Position numbers and translations under genes: made by a program. From Endozoicomonas sp. (ex Botrylloides leachii) (GTDB taxonomy: Bacteria > Pseudomonadota > Gammaproteobacteria > Pseudomonadales > Endozoicomonadaceae), in the NCBI GenBank assembly GCA_028728195.1, contig JAQYUY010000105.1, positions 2,735 through 40,113 on the forward strand: a stretch of 37,379 bases of DNA. The letters are read 5' to 3'. The notes below the pieces were generated by a model, which saw nothing but the letters and a program-made list of their open reading frames with translations, ran no database searches and was not told where the DNA came from. Each line of letters begins with the position of its first letter. Positions within the stretch are counted from its first letter, which is position 1. Shown in pieces: positions 26,081 to 34,601 of this stretch.

Positions 26081-26145
26081 CTACTATTTTACACATGCGC
26101 TATCCGCTTTTCCGCCAAAAGTAGCAGCAGCGTGTGAAATAGTAG
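26081..26145. repeat. 65-bp imperfect inverted repeat (hairpin)
   Basis: The left arm CTACTATTTTACACATGC (26081-26098) pairs with GCGTGTGAAATAGTAG (26130-26145), with one mismatch and a two-base bulge. Inside, GCTA/TAGC and CTTTT/AAAAG form an inner hairpin, so nearly the whole stretch can fold. It lies between the aldo/keto reductase and algH genes, on the plus strand, about 45 bases before algH. No T run follows, so it is either a structured 3'/5' region or a repeat element. Confidence 0.5.
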
Positions 26146-26191
26146 CGTCAGGTAATTTGCCTATTTTAGGTTTTAACTCAATACTGATTTT

Positions 26192-26764
26192 ATGAAAACA
26201 TCATCATTCACTAGCCTAAAAAGCCATTTTTTGATTCCCATGCCGAAAGTGGCGAAGTCTTCTTTTGGCTCCTCGCTAACAATCATATGTGAACATACGC
26301 CAGAAGGAGCTTTTGGTATTATCGTTAATCGCCCAACCAACCTGATGTTAGGCGAAGTACTTCGCCAAGCGAGCCTTGATCAGGGCTATGCAGATAATAT
26401 TGTGGAGAATATAGTATATTCTGGTGGTCCTATTGCAATGGGGCGAGGCTTTGTACTCAATAGCAATGAAAAAAGCTGGAATGCCTGCCTTCAGATTTGT
26501 GACGGATTACAGTTGACTACATCTAAGGATATCCTTGTTGCTATATCTAAAAAGCAAGGACCTGAGCACTTTTTAGTTGCTTTAGGTTACGCCGGTTGGG
26601 GAGCAGGGCAGCTAGAGCAAGAACTGGCGGATAATGCATGGTTAAATTGTCAAGCCGACCCAGCTATTATTTTTGATATACCCATTCATTTACGTCTGAG
26701 TCAGGCTGCATCTAGCATGGGTGTTGATTTGGCTTTGATTTCAGATCAAATTGGGCACGCCTAA
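26192..26764 (+). CDS. algH: YqgE/AlgH family protein
   Basis: 190 residues, the full family length. The N-terminus (SLKSHFLIPMPKVAKSSFGS) and CEHTPEGAFGIIVNRP are the DUF179 signatures. The family is structurally known but functionally unclear; in Pseudomonas aeruginosa it is linked to alginate regulation. It sits next to yqgF, as in most gammaproteobacteria, with 100 bases between them. The hairpin at 26081-26145 lies upstream. No good ribosome site is seen before ATG 26192. Confidence 0.95.
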   Translation: MKTSSFTSLKSHFLIPMPKVAKSSFGSSLTIICEHTPEGAFGIIVNRPTNLMLGEVLRQASLDQGYADNIVENIVYSGGPIAMGRGFVLNSNEKSWNACLQICDGLQLTTSKDILVAISKKQGPEHFLVALGYAGWGAGQLEQELADNAWLNCQADPAIIFDIPIHLRLSQAASSMGVDLALISDQIGHA

Positions 26765-26864
26765 CCAATCAGCTATACTCAAAACCTTCGACTAAAGGAA
26801 GCTGATGCAGTGTTTAGCCAAGGGTGAAATCATATGCAAACTAAATATTTTTTAATGGCGACCC

Positions 26865-27296
26865 ATGAACATTAATACCTTGCTGGCTTTTGATTTTGGC
26901 ATCACCAATATTGGCGTGGCTATCGGCCAAAGCATTACCAGAACAGCTACTGCATTGCCACCGCTAAAAGCAAAAAATGGTACACCTGATTGGTATCAGG
27001 TTGCTGTGCTAATTGAACAATGGAAACCTGATGCAGTTGTCGTAGGTATTCCCTTCAATATGGATGGGTCTGAATCTGAGATGTCTCGGCGATCACGTAA
27101 ATTCGGCAAAAGAATACAAGGTCGCTTTAACCTGACATGTTATGAAGCCGATGAGCGGCTAACATCCTTTGAGGCAAAGGAGTGGGCAGGAAAACTTGGC
27201 CACCATGGCCATTACAAATCTAAACCTGTTGATAGCATGGCTGCTCAGATTATTTTGGAAAGCTGGTTAAATGATGAGAATAACGACATATTATGA
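26865..27296 (+). CDS. ruvX: Holliday junction resolvase-like protein YqgF/RuvX
   Basis: 143 residues, normal size. It has an RNase H-like fold; the acidic catalytic residues are in LAFDFGITNIGVA near the start, in ADERLTS, and in KPVDSMAAQIIL near the end. The family processes the 5' end of pre-16S rRNA and was earlier proposed to resolve Holliday junctions. The C-terminal part ends normally. It follows algH on the same strand. The usual next genes, pyrR-pyrB-pyrC, are absent; gabD converges instead. Confidence 0.95.
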   Translation: MNINTLLAFDFGITNIGVAIGQSITRTATALPPLKAKNGTPDWYQVAVLIEQWKPDAVVVGIPFNMDGSESEMSRRSRKFGKRIQGRFNLTCYEADERLTSFEAKEWAGKLGHHGHYKSKPVDSMAAQIILESWLNDENNDIL

Positions 27297-27347
27297 CGCT
27301 GTCTGGCTACCCAGAGCGGCTGCGCTTATGAACTACTCATGTTAGGT

Positions 27348-28805
27348 TTAAACCTCGATCCCGCCCAATAAAATATATTTTATTTCAAGATAATCATCCA
27401 AGCCATATTTTGAACCCTCTCTCCCTATGCCAGACTCCTTGTAACCTCCAAACGGCGCAGTTTCCATTGATAAACTGCCTTCATTAATAGCTACCATGCC
27501 ATATTCTAGCGCTTCAGCAACCCTAAATGCACGGGCAAGATCATTAGCATAGAAATAGGCTGCCAGTCCGTATTTCGTATCATTAGCCATTGCAATTACC
27601 TCTTTTTCATCTTTAAAACGAAATATAGGGGCAATAGGGCCAAAAATCTCTTCCTGAAAGCAGCGCATGTCTATCGAGGCATTTCCAATTACCGTAGGGC
27701 TATAAAAAAGCCCTCCAAGGGCATGTGACTTGCCTCCTTTGAGAATAATGCCATGTTTTGATTTAGCATCATTGACTAAAGCATCAATTTTATCAATTGC
27801 AGATTGATTAATCAGCGGGCCTAAATCAATCCCTTCATCAAAGCCTGAGCCTACCTTCAGAATAGATACAGCTTTAGTAAACTTTTCAAGGAACTCATCA
27901 TAACAACCTTCTTGGACAAAAATTCGATTGGCACAAATGCAAGCCTGACCGGTATTACGAAACTTGGCTGCAATAGCTCCTTCAACAGCACGATCAATAC
28001 AGGCATCATCAAAAACAATAAAAGGCGCATTACCACCCAACTCCATAGATACTTTTTTTACAGTTTCTGAACACTGGCGTAGCAAGATCTTACCGGTAGC
28101 GGTAGACCCAGTAAAAGACAGTTTCCTCACAACAGAGTGCTGAGTAAGCGCCACCCCAATATCAGCAGGACAAGCAGTAGTGATAATATTGAACACGCCA
28201 GCAGGTAGTCCAGCTTGTTCGGCAAGTACAGCCATTGCTAATGCTGATAAGGGTGTATCTTCTGCTGGCTTGAGTACGACTGTACATCCTGCTGCTAAAG
28301 CCGGTGCCACCTTACGTGCAACCATGGCATTAGGAAAGTTCCATGGCGTAATAGCGCCAACAACACCCACAGGTTCTTTACTAACTAATATTCTCTGACT
28401 GGACTTAGCTGCAGGGATAATATCCCCATAGGCTCGCTTACCCTCCTCTGCAAACCATTCAATGAAAGAAGCACCATAAAGTATTTCATCTTTGGCCGCT
28501 GCCAGTGGTTTACCTTGTTCCGCGGTAATAATGCCTGCTAGCTCATCTAGGTTATTTAAAATAAGCTGATGCCATCGTTTCATTAATGCGGCACGTTCTT
28601 TTGCTGGCACCTTGCCCCAGCTTTTTAGTGCTTGCTCAGCGGCATTAACTGCTATATTGACATCCTTTGCCTCTAAATCTGGTACTTTTATTATTTCCTC
28701 ACCATTTGCTGGATTCAGTACCGGATAATAGGCATTTCCTGATCTCCATTTTCCCCCAATATACGCTTGTCCTTTTAATAAAACAGATTGATAGTTCAAT
28801 GTCAT
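27348..28805 (-). CDS. gabD: NAD(P)-dependent succinate-semialdehyde dehydrogenase
   Basis: 485 residues, an ALDH-superfamily enzyme. The glutamate motif is MELGGNAPFIVFDDA, and the catalytic cysteine lies in GQACICANRIF; the pattern FTGSTATGKIL is the GabD-type NAD(P)-binding loop. It oxidises succinate semialdehyde to succinate in GABA catabolism. The gene follows thiY by 75 bases on the same strand, so it could be cotranscribed with the thiamine operon, but its function does not obviously fit, and no gabT is present. Its stop lies within a 12-bp palindrome (27344-27355). Confidence 0.93.
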   Translation of the reverse strand: MTLNYQSVLLKGQAYIGGKWRSGNAYYPVLNPANGEEIIKVPDLEAKDVNIAVNAAEQALKSWGKVPAKERAALMKRWHQLILNNLDELAGIITAEQGKPLAAAKDEILYGASFIEWFAEEGKRAYGDIIPAAKSSQRILVSKEPVGVVGAITPWNFPNAMVARKVAPALAAGCTVVLKPAEDTPLSALAMAVLAEQAGLPAGVFNIITTACPADIGVALTQHSVVRKLSFTGSTATGKILLRQCSETVKKVSMELGGNAPFIVFDDACIDRAVEGAIAAKFRNTGQACICANRIFVQEGCYDEFLEKFTKAVSILKVGSGFDEGIDLGPLINQSAIDKIDALVNDAKSKHGIILKGGKSHALGGLFYSPTVIGNASIDMRCFQEEIFGPIAPIFRFKDEKEVIAMANDTKYGLAAYFYANDLARAFRVAEALEYGMVAINEGSLSMETAPFGGYKESGIGREGSKYGLDDYLEIKYILLGGIEV

Positions 28806-28880
28806 CGCACTATTCCTTCTTTCCTAATAGGCAATATTAATAGGTTGCCTCATGACCTTTTGCGAATAGCCGCTAAAAAG

Positions 28881-29873
28881 CTACAGCCCAATCATCATAT
28901 CTTTTGCCCGCAACGTTTTACCAATATCCCTGTGCTGCTTTAAAAATTGGGCGTAACGTTCGTAGCGTTCTACATTTTCCGCAGCCGGTTCTGTGGCAAA
29001 ATATTCAACCGTATCCTTCCAAGCCAAATGATTAAGCGTATTATCCAACTGTCGAGGATTATAAGACTTGAATACGTTCCAAGAAGCTTCTGGATGATTT
29101 ACGATATAATCACTTGCACGCTTAATAGCCCGTAAAAAACGACGAATAGCTTCTACATCATGGTGTTTACTGTTAGTAATAAAAATTAATTCATCATAAA
29201 AAGGAACGCCATTTTTTTCATAAAAAAACATCCTTCCTTTTTTACCATGTAATGATAAAACATTAAGTTCAAAATTGCGGTAACCACCACTGATGGCATC
29301 AACCTGGCCACTCATCAGTGCACTGGACAGATTCCAGCCAACATTTACAAGTGTTACATCTTTGGAGCTAAATCCATAAGGCTTAAAAATAGCATCCAGC
29401 TGTGGGAATTGGTCAGATGAATTACTCATGCCTATTTTTTTTCCTTTTAAATCCTTCAAGGATTTAATAGGGCCATTAGCAAGTACAATAATACCATCAA
29501 GTGGGTGATCAATCAGTGTGCCTGCCCATGCAAGAGGCAGCCCCCTCGCTATCCCCTCTAATAGGCTGGGCTGATAATAAACAGCAAGATCAACCTTACC
29601 CGCTGCAACCAGTTTAGGTGGCAAGCTAGGATCAGCAGGCTCTTCTATTGTTATTTTTACGCCCTCCTCTTTAAAATAACCTTTTTGCTGGGCAATAATG
29701 ATAGGGCCATGATCCGGGTTAACAAACCAGTCTAACATCAGTGTCAATGTTTTTATCTCAGGTTTTTCAGGGTGCATAGCGGTGGATGTTTCTGCCATTG
29801 CATAAACAGGAAATAGGCATATCAGTCCAATAAGCAGTTTTAGTTTTTTCATCATAGGTGAAGCGCCTTTCAT
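28881..29873 (-). CDS. thiY: thiamine-precursor ABC transporter substrate-binding protein
   Basis: 330 residues with a signal sequence (MMKKLKLLIGLICLFPVYAM), so periplasmic. It belongs to the NMT1/THI5-like family: LMLDWFVNPDHGPIIIAQQK, GYFKEEGVKITIEEPADPS and KVDLAVYYQPSLL near the N-terminus. In Bacillus the ThiY subgroup binds formylaminopyrimidine, a thiamine breakdown product that is converted to HMP; the ligand here is inferred to be that or HMP. ATG 29873 lies four bases after the thiX stop; ATG 29855 would still leave the signal sequence and has AAAGG upstream. It is the last gene of the riboswitch-controlled cluster. Confidence 0.93.
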   Translation of the reverse strand: MKGASPMMKKLKLLIGLICLFPVYAMAETSTAMHPEKPEIKTLTLMLDWFVNPDHGPIIIAQQKGYFKEEGVKITIEEPADPSLPPKLVAAGKVDLAVYYQPSLLEGIARGLPLAWAGTLIDHPLDGIIVLANGPIKSLKDLKGKKIGMSNSSDQFPQLDAIFKPYGFSSKDVTLVNVGWNLSSALMSGQVDAISGGYRNFELNVLSLHGKKGRMFFYEKNGVPFYDELIFITNSKHHDVEAIRRFLRAIKRASDYIVNHPEASWNVFKSYNPRQLDNTLNHLAWKDTVEYFATEPAAENVERYERYAQFLKQHRDIGKTLRAKDMMIGL

Positions 29874-29877
29874 GACT

Positions 29878-30642
29878 CTATAGGCTGTCGGAGTGAGTAG
29901 TTGCCTGTTGCCAGGGAATGAGCTTTTTCATCAAGTAGTCAGTCAAGAAATAAAGGCTCACTGAACAGAATGCCAAAACGGATAAAGCAGCAAACATTTG
30001 ATCAACCCACAAGCGTGCATTAGCTTGTAACATCATATAACCCAAACCTGCACTGGAGCCTACCCACTCGCCAATTACGGCGCCTATAGGTGCAATAACG
30101 ACAGCAACTCTCAACCCTGAAGCTAGCACAGGTAAAGCCGAGGGCCAGCGAATATGCTTCATTACAGCGTAATGGTCTGCTCCCATTGTTTGAGCCATAT
30201 CTAGCCAGTCTTTGTGGGTGTGCCGAAGACCGTCATAGCAGCAAGTAGCCACTGGAAAAAAAATCATCAGAGCCGTCATAACAACTTTTGAAGCTAAGCC
30301 ATAACCACACCAGAGCATAATAATTGGCGCCATAGCAAAAGTTGGCACCGCCTGAGTAATAACAAGAATGGGAAGCAACCAAGGGCGAATCGATGTAAAA
30401 TAAACCAGTATTATGGCAAGCCCTATACCAGCTATAACACCGAGAGTTAAGCCCAGAATCATTTCCTCCAAGGTAATAAGTGTATTTTGCCAAAGTAGAT
30501 CAGCATCTCTATAAAAACTTAGCAATATTTTATCTGGGCCAGGCAGAATATAAGAAGGCAGTTGAAATACAATAACAATGGCTTGCCATATAAGTAGAAG
30601 TCCAACAATAACCACTAGCGGCTTAAAACACTCTTTTATCAT
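29878..30642 (-). CDS. thiX: thiamine-precursor ABC transporter permease
   Basis: 254 residues, about six membrane segments. The SsuC/TauC/ThiX-like permease family signature is clear: IIMLWCGYGLASKVVMTALM is followed by the EAA-type loop DGLRHTHKDWLDMAQTMGADHYAVMKHIRWP, which contacts the ATPase. It moves the pyrimidine precursor across the inner membrane together with the ThiZ ATPase. The start lies two bases past the thiZ stop, and the stop four bases before thiY, so the cluster is cotranscribed. Confidence 0.93.
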   Translation of the reverse strand: MIKECFKPLVVIVGLLLIWQAIVIVFQLPSYILPGPDKILLSFYRDADLLWQNTLITLEEMILGLTLGVIAGIGLAIILVYFTSIRPWLLPILVITQAVPTFAMAPIIMLWCGYGLASKVVMTALMIFFPVATCCYDGLRHTHKDWLDMAQTMGADHYAVMKHIRWPSALPVLASGLRVAVVIAPIGAVIGEWVGSSAGLGYMMLQANARLWVDQMFAALSVLAFCSVSLYFLTDYLMKKLIPWQQATTHSDSL

Positions 30643-30644
30643 TT

Positions 30645-31415
30645 TTAATCTCTGAAAGTATGCACTTCTGAACGCAAACGGTCTAACAACTTCCCCTGCA
30701 AACTCATTAAATATTTATCGTCTAATGAACGAGGGGTATCACCTAATGGTTCTATGGCATCAGTGAGCCTAGCGGGATGTCCTTGTAAATGATAAACCTG
30801 ATGTCCTAGTCTGAGAGCTTCCAAAGGGTCATGAGTAATTAACAGCACGGTTTTATTCGCTAGAAGTTCGCAAGCCAGATCTTGTAGGTTCAGTCGCGTA
30901 ATGGCATCTAAAGCACTAAAGGGTTCGTCCATGAGCACCACGGGACGGTTTTCCATTAATGTGCGAGCGAGTGCAACCCGCTGGCGTTGCCCACCAGATA
31001 GGTTTTGAGGCAGTGTATTTGCCTTATCCTCAAGCCCTACACGCTTTAAGATCATATAAGCCTTATCTTTTGCAGCCAAACTTAGCTTGTTTTTTCTAAA
31101 AAATGATGTGCGCAGCTTTGCTCCTAATGTAATGTTATCAAGTACGCTATACCATGGGAGCAGAAGATCTTGTTGAGCCATCCAAGCTATTCGCCCTTTA
31201 AGCAAAGAACCATCCTGACAGTAAGCCCCACCTTCTGTTTCTACACCCTCTCCGATATGTAGCCCTGCAATAAAACGCAATAAACTGGTTTTACCAACGC
31301 CACTGCCACCTAAAAGGCAGGTCCAATGACCACCTTTCAAGACAAAATTTAATCCAGTAAAAATACGGTGCTTACCATAGGCTAATCCAGCATTACTGAC
31401 CACGACATCAAACAT
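30645..31415 (-). CDS. thiZ: thiamine-precursor ABC transporter ATP-binding protein
   Basis: 256 residues. Walker A is GGSGVGKTSLL, the signature motif is LSGGQRQRVALARTL, Walker B is PVVLMDEPFSALD and the switch histidine is in LLITHDPLEAL. This is the SsuB/TauB-like subgroup, which goes with ThiX-type permeases. It energises uptake of the pyrimidine precursor. It begins three bases after the thiD stop and ends two bases before thiX, and is therefore under the same TPP riboswitch. Confidence 0.93.
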   Translation of the reverse strand: MFDVVVSNAGLAYGKHRIFTGLNFVLKGGHWTCLLGGSGVGKTSLLRFIAGLHIGEGVETEGGAYCQDGSLLKGRIAWMAQQDLLLPWYSVLDNITLGAKLRTSFFRKNKLSLAAKDKAYMILKRVGLEDKANTLPQNLSGGQRQRVALARTLMENRPVVLMDEPFSALDAITRLNLQDLACELLANKTVLLITHDPLEALRLGHQVYHLQGHPARLTDAIEPLGDTPRSLDDKYLMSLQGKLLDRLRSEVHTFRD

Positions 31416-31418
31416 GGG

Positions 31419-32216
31419 TTAACTGTTCCGGTAAAAGTGATTAACAGGACCGGAGCCTTGACCAATATTAAGCTCAGTACCGTGTAAAATGGTTTCTGTA
31501 ATATAATCTTTCCCCGCACTGACCGCTTCCGTCAAGGTATAGCCTTTTGCCAACAATGCGGTAATTGCTGATGATAAAGTGCAACCAGTGCCATGGGTAT
31601 TACCGGTTTTTATCCGTGGTGATTTAAATAAATGAACAGTATTACCATCATGGAATAAATCAATGGCGCTATCACCAGCAAGGTGCCCACCTTTTAGTAA
31701 CACTGTTTTCGCTCCTAGTGCCATAAGCGGGTCCATAAGATGATACATATCATCCAATGTTTTAGGCGCAGAACAATCAAGCAATACCAACGCCTCCGGT
31801 AAATTAGGCGTGATAATATTGGCTTTTGGAATGATCAGTTTTTTTAGACTATCAATCGCTTGCTGCTTTAAAAGTTCGTCACCACTGGTTGCCACCATGA
31901 CAGGATCAACAACTAGGTAGTGCGGTTGATAGCGTTCGATAAGCTTAGAAACATTCTCGATAATCTCTTGGTTGCTTAACATGCCGATTTTTACAGCATC
32001 TACCGCAATATCTGACAAAACAGAATCAATTTGTCGTGCGACAAAAGCAGGATCAATATCAAAGACTCCCTGCACGCCAAGTGTATTTTGTGCGGTCAAC
32101 GCCGTAATGACACTACAACCATAAACACCAAGAGCCGAGAAGGTTTTAATATCTGCCTGAATACCGGCACCACCGCCGCTATCTGAGCCTGCTATCGTCA
32201 ATGCAATGGGAGACAT
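31419..32216 (-). CDS. thiD: hydroxymethylpyrimidine/phosphomethylpyrimidine kinase
   Basis: 265 residues from ATG 32216. It phosphorylates HMP twice to give HMP-PP for thiamine phosphate synthesis. The ribokinase-like motifs are ALTIAGSDSGGGAGIQADIKTF at the start, DPVMVATSGDELL, and the anionic hole GNTHGTGCTLSSAI near the C-terminus. ATG 32216 has TGGAGTG about ten bases upstream. The frame stays open upstream to ATG 32372, but the extra 52 residues do not resemble ThiD and are probably untranslated. It is the first gene after the TPP riboswitch and is tightly coupled to thiZ. Confidence 0.97.
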   Translation of the reverse strand: MSPIALTIAGSDSGGGAGIQADIKTFSALGVYGCSVITALTAQNTLGVQGVFDIDPAFVARQIDSVLSDIAVDAVKIGMLSNQEIIENVSKLIERYQPHYLVVDPVMVATSGDELLKQQAIDSLKKLIIPKANIITPNLPEALVLLDCSAPKTLDDMYHLMDPLMALGAKTVLLKGGHLAGDSAIDLFHDGNTVHLFKSPRIKTGNTHGTGCTLSSAITALLAKGYTLTEAVSAGKDYITETILHGTELNIGQGSGPVNHFYRNS

Positions 32217-32413
32217 AATAAAAAAACACTCCAGTACAATAAAGAAATAAGGTATTAGGGCTGCTTGACGTTTTTTGTGCGTTCTTAAATGATAAGTTGC
32301 CTTAAAATAGTTGAGACAGGTATGAAATACCCAGATGAAGAATGGTTGACATTCACTTACAAGTTCAGTCAACGACTTTGCTCAGTGGCAAGAAAAGAGT
32401 AGACAAAGCACTC

Positions 32414-32440
32414 TCAGAGTATATTAAAAGTAAACTCTGA
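32414..32440 (-). other. hairpin next to the TPP aptamer
   Basis: TCAGAGT and ACTCTGA form a perfect 7-bp stem with a 13-base loop, beginning six bases after the 3' side of the riboswitch on the transcript. It may be part of the expression platform. No T run follows immediately, so it is not a clear terminator. Confidence 0.35.
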
Positions 32441-32445
32441 TGTGT

Positions 32446-32552
32446 CGGTCGGTTTCCTACGCCAGCATCATCTGGATCAGGTTCAATGGGTTCAGCTATG
32501 ACTGTCTCAGTTACCTCACCTTGCTTTGCAACAGGTAACACCCCAACCAACG
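32446..32552 (-). promoter_or_regulatory. TPP riboswitch (THI element)
   Basis: On the minus strand the conserved core is present: GGGGTG (from about 32548), CTGAGA, then ACCC followed by TTGAACCTGATC and CAG, a GATGATGCTGGCGTAGGAAA-type end (about 32455). P1 pairs GGTTGG with CCGACC. The P3 arm is a perfect 7-bp stem, GTTACCT with AGGTAAC, carrying an inner TTGC-GCAA hairpin. It senses thiamine pyrophosphate and should switch the thiD-thiZ-thiX-thiY operon off when TPP is plentiful. It ends about 230 bases before the thiD start. Confidence 0.95.
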
Positions 32553-32708
32553 GCGCGAGTCTAAGAGCTTTAACGCTTGATGTCTAGACTTGTCTTATCA
32601 CTCGTACCGTAAAATGCAGAGTAGATACCTAATAGGTACTGCATGAAATATGCCGTGAGCACTATCAACGGGTTTAAATCATTACCTAACATTTAAATAA
32701 CGTAATTA

Positions 32709-33308
32709 TCACTTGTTGATGAACTCTTCTAGCTCACCTTGGCAAGATAGTTCGGGGTATTTTGGCTGATAAGGGGCAAAAAATCGATGAAGAGCCTTCA
32801 TGTCTTCTGATATATTGCCTGTTGTAAAAAACGGTTGGCCAATCACAAACTCTTTGTTTTTAAAATCAAGCGCTGCAGGAATGATGGGAACCCCTGCTCC
32901 ATGTGCAATATAATAAAAACCAGTTTTCCATTTTTTCACCTTTGACCGAGTACCTTCTGGTGTAAGTGCCAAAATAAATTGATCGCTTTCGCGAATAGCC
33001 TTTATAATTTGATCTACTCGGTTTTTGCTCCCACTGCGCTTAATAGGAATACCGCCTAGAATGCGCATAATCCAGCCAAATGGGCCTATAAATAAAGTAT
33101 GTTTACCAAAGAAGCAAGTGCGTAGTTCTAAAATAAATTTAGCACTGAGCGCTATAAAAAAATCCCAGTTTGATGTGTGATGGGCGACAACTACCACGTA
33201 TTTATCTGGCTCAGGACGCTGACCTTTTATAGACCATCCCCCCAGTATCCACTGCATGAATCGCCCAAGATAGGTCCTAAACGTTTTTTTAGCTATATGT
33301 TGATGCAT
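32709..33308 (-). CDS. lysophospholipid acyltransferase (PlsC-like)
   Basis: 199 residues, an LPLAT family member. The catalytic HX4D motif is H44-T-S-N-W-D49, and the substrate-binding PEGTR motif is at 117-121; both are intact. A hydrophobic segment precedes the HX4D motif. It is shorter than 1-acylglycerol-3-phosphate acyltransferase PlsC (about 245 residues) and belongs to a small-LPLAT subgroup whose substrate is not settled. It starts ten bases after the mutM stop and may be cotranscribed with it, although repair and lipid synthesis have no obvious link. Confidence 0.9.
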   Translation of the reverse strand: MHQHIAKKTFRTYLGRFMQWILGGWSIKGQRPEPDKYVVVVAHHTSNWDFFIALSAKFILELRTCFFGKHTLFIGPFGWIMRILGGIPIKRSGSKNRVDQIIKAIRESDQFILALTPEGTRSKVKKWKTGFYYIAHGAGVPIIPAALDFKNKEFVIGQPFFTTGNISEDMKALHRFFAPYQPKYPELSCQGELEEFINK

Positions 33309-33318
33309 AGTATCGTTA

Positions 33319-34137
33319 TCATCCTTGGCAGTAATTGCAGAAAAAAGTTGCTCGGTTTCTTTGCCTTATCTCCACAATTATATTGTTACACCTTTTGCAA
33401 GGCTTCCCTTTACGTCCATAAACAGTAAGCTTTTGTTTGAAATAGCCGGGTTTGCTGTCGCCACCAACAAAGTCTTTTAATGTGGTGCCGCCCTGCTCTA
33501 TAGCTTGTGCCAAGGTTTCTTTTATCGCATCTACAAGCAGCTGATAACGTTTATAGCTTAGGCTTCCAGAGGAACGATCAGGTCTGATTCCTGCCTTAAA
33601 GAGTGCTTCATTAGCGTAGATATTACCAACGCCAACAACAATATGATTATCCATAATAAAATGCTTAATTGCTTGCTTTCGTCCGCGCGATAGCATAAAT
33701 AACCCCTCGCCGCTAAAGTCATCGGTGAGAGGTTCTGGACCTAGCGCCTCGAGCAGTTTGTGCTCAATAGCGGGTTTGCTTGTCCATAAAATCGCGCCAA
33801 ATCGACGAGGATCGGTATATCTCATGGATAGACTATCTGATACCACGAAGTCCACATGGTCATGTTTTTCAACAGGTAGGTCTGACGGATCAACAATTCG
33901 CAAACAACCGGACATGCCAAGATGGATAATCAGTGAGCCATTTTTCGTTTCCAACAACAAATATTTTGCCCTACGCCGTATCTGATGGATTGTATACCCT
34001 GCAAGTAGTTCATTAAGATTATCGGGAATCGGCCAACGCAACTGCTTCTGACGAACAACGACTTCTCTAAATGGATGTCCTATAATATGAGGGGTGATAC
34101 CCCTTAGGGTTGTTTCTACTTCAGGTAACTCTGGCAT
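33319..34137 (-). CDS. mutM: formamidopyrimidine-DNA glycosylase
   Basis: 272 residues, the usual length. The protein starts MPELPEVETTLRGI; the proline at position 2 is the catalytic Schiff-base residue and the following glutamate is also required. The C-terminal zinc finger has CKRCNN and CNYCQG. It removes 8-oxoguanine and formamidopyrimidines from DNA and nicks the strand, part of the defence against oxidative damage. The acyltransferase gene follows by ten bases. The lysine in the RRAKYLLL segment is the conserved one in the family's beta-hairpin. Confidence 0.97.
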   Translation of the reverse strand: MPELPEVETTLRGITPHIIGHPFREVVVRQKQLRWPIPDNLNELLAGYTIHQIRRRAKYLLLETKNGSLIIHLGMSGCLRIVDPSDLPVEKHDHVDFVVSDSLSMRYTDPRRFGAILWTSKPAIEHKLLEALGPEPLTDDFSGEGLFMLSRGRKQAIKHFIMDNHIVVGVGNIYANEALFKAGIRPDRSSGSLSYKRYQLLVDAIKETLAQAIEQGGTTLKDFVGGDSKPGYFKQKLTVYGRKGKPCKRCNNIIVEIRQRNRATFFCNYCQG

Positions 34138-34601
34138 AACTACATATAAAACTCTTTGATGATGCTATCAGCATAAAATCTCTATCTATTATTGTCTAAT
34201 GACTCAAAGCGCTATAGAACTGAACCCCAATGATTGGCCAGTGCATCAGTCTGTTGCAAGTACTTCTCAATAGGTTATTTTACTTTATCTGACAAATGCT
34301 CTATAGAGACAAAGGTTCTTGTACCTAACTAGCAAGAAGTATAGCCTCCCGCTAAGAAACCCTCTTGATGGACGATCCGTAAAAATAATATACAAGAGAA
34401 AAACCGTGATATAGATCGCTGGTACCGCACCGTAGCTGTGCCTAAAATTTAGATGCAACTAGAAATAACTCTTAAAAAAGGGTGTGAACTCGCAGCCATT
34501 GAAAATAGTCATGAGTCTAGAACGTAAGAAAGAAAACGCATATAACAGTTGCTCTTTAGTTATACTGAAAACTATTTAGCCCATAATAAACGGATAAAGC
34601 G
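34138..34601. other. gene-free region between mutM and nagD
   Basis: 464 bases, the longest stretch without a gene in this window, upstream of both divergent genes. Broken frames suggest possible decayed coding sequence on the minus strand: RYQRSISRFF within a 36-residue run at about 34320-34450, and a short run ending ALANHWGSVL near 34205-34265, both cut by stops. The first vaguely recalls IS4-type transposase N-termini, but this is not secure. No promoter or RNA gene was recognised. Confidence 0.4.

Larger units (their letters stand above)
32217..32708. other. thiD leader and intergenic region
   Basis: 492 bases from the thiD start to the stop of the acyltransferase gene. It holds the TPP riboswitch (32446-32552), the adjacent hairpin and about 230 bases of leader. 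The thi promoter should lie in 32553-32708, where no confident boxes were seen. Confidence 0.65.

Noticed and set aside
27344-27355. 12-bp palindrome AGGTTTAAACCT as an operator
   Set aside because: It overlaps the gabD stop at a convergent junction, away from any promoter.
31419-32372. Longer ThiD starting at ATG 32372
   Set aside because: The extra 52 residues do not resemble the family; ATG 32216 has a good ribosome site and gives the canonical N-terminus.
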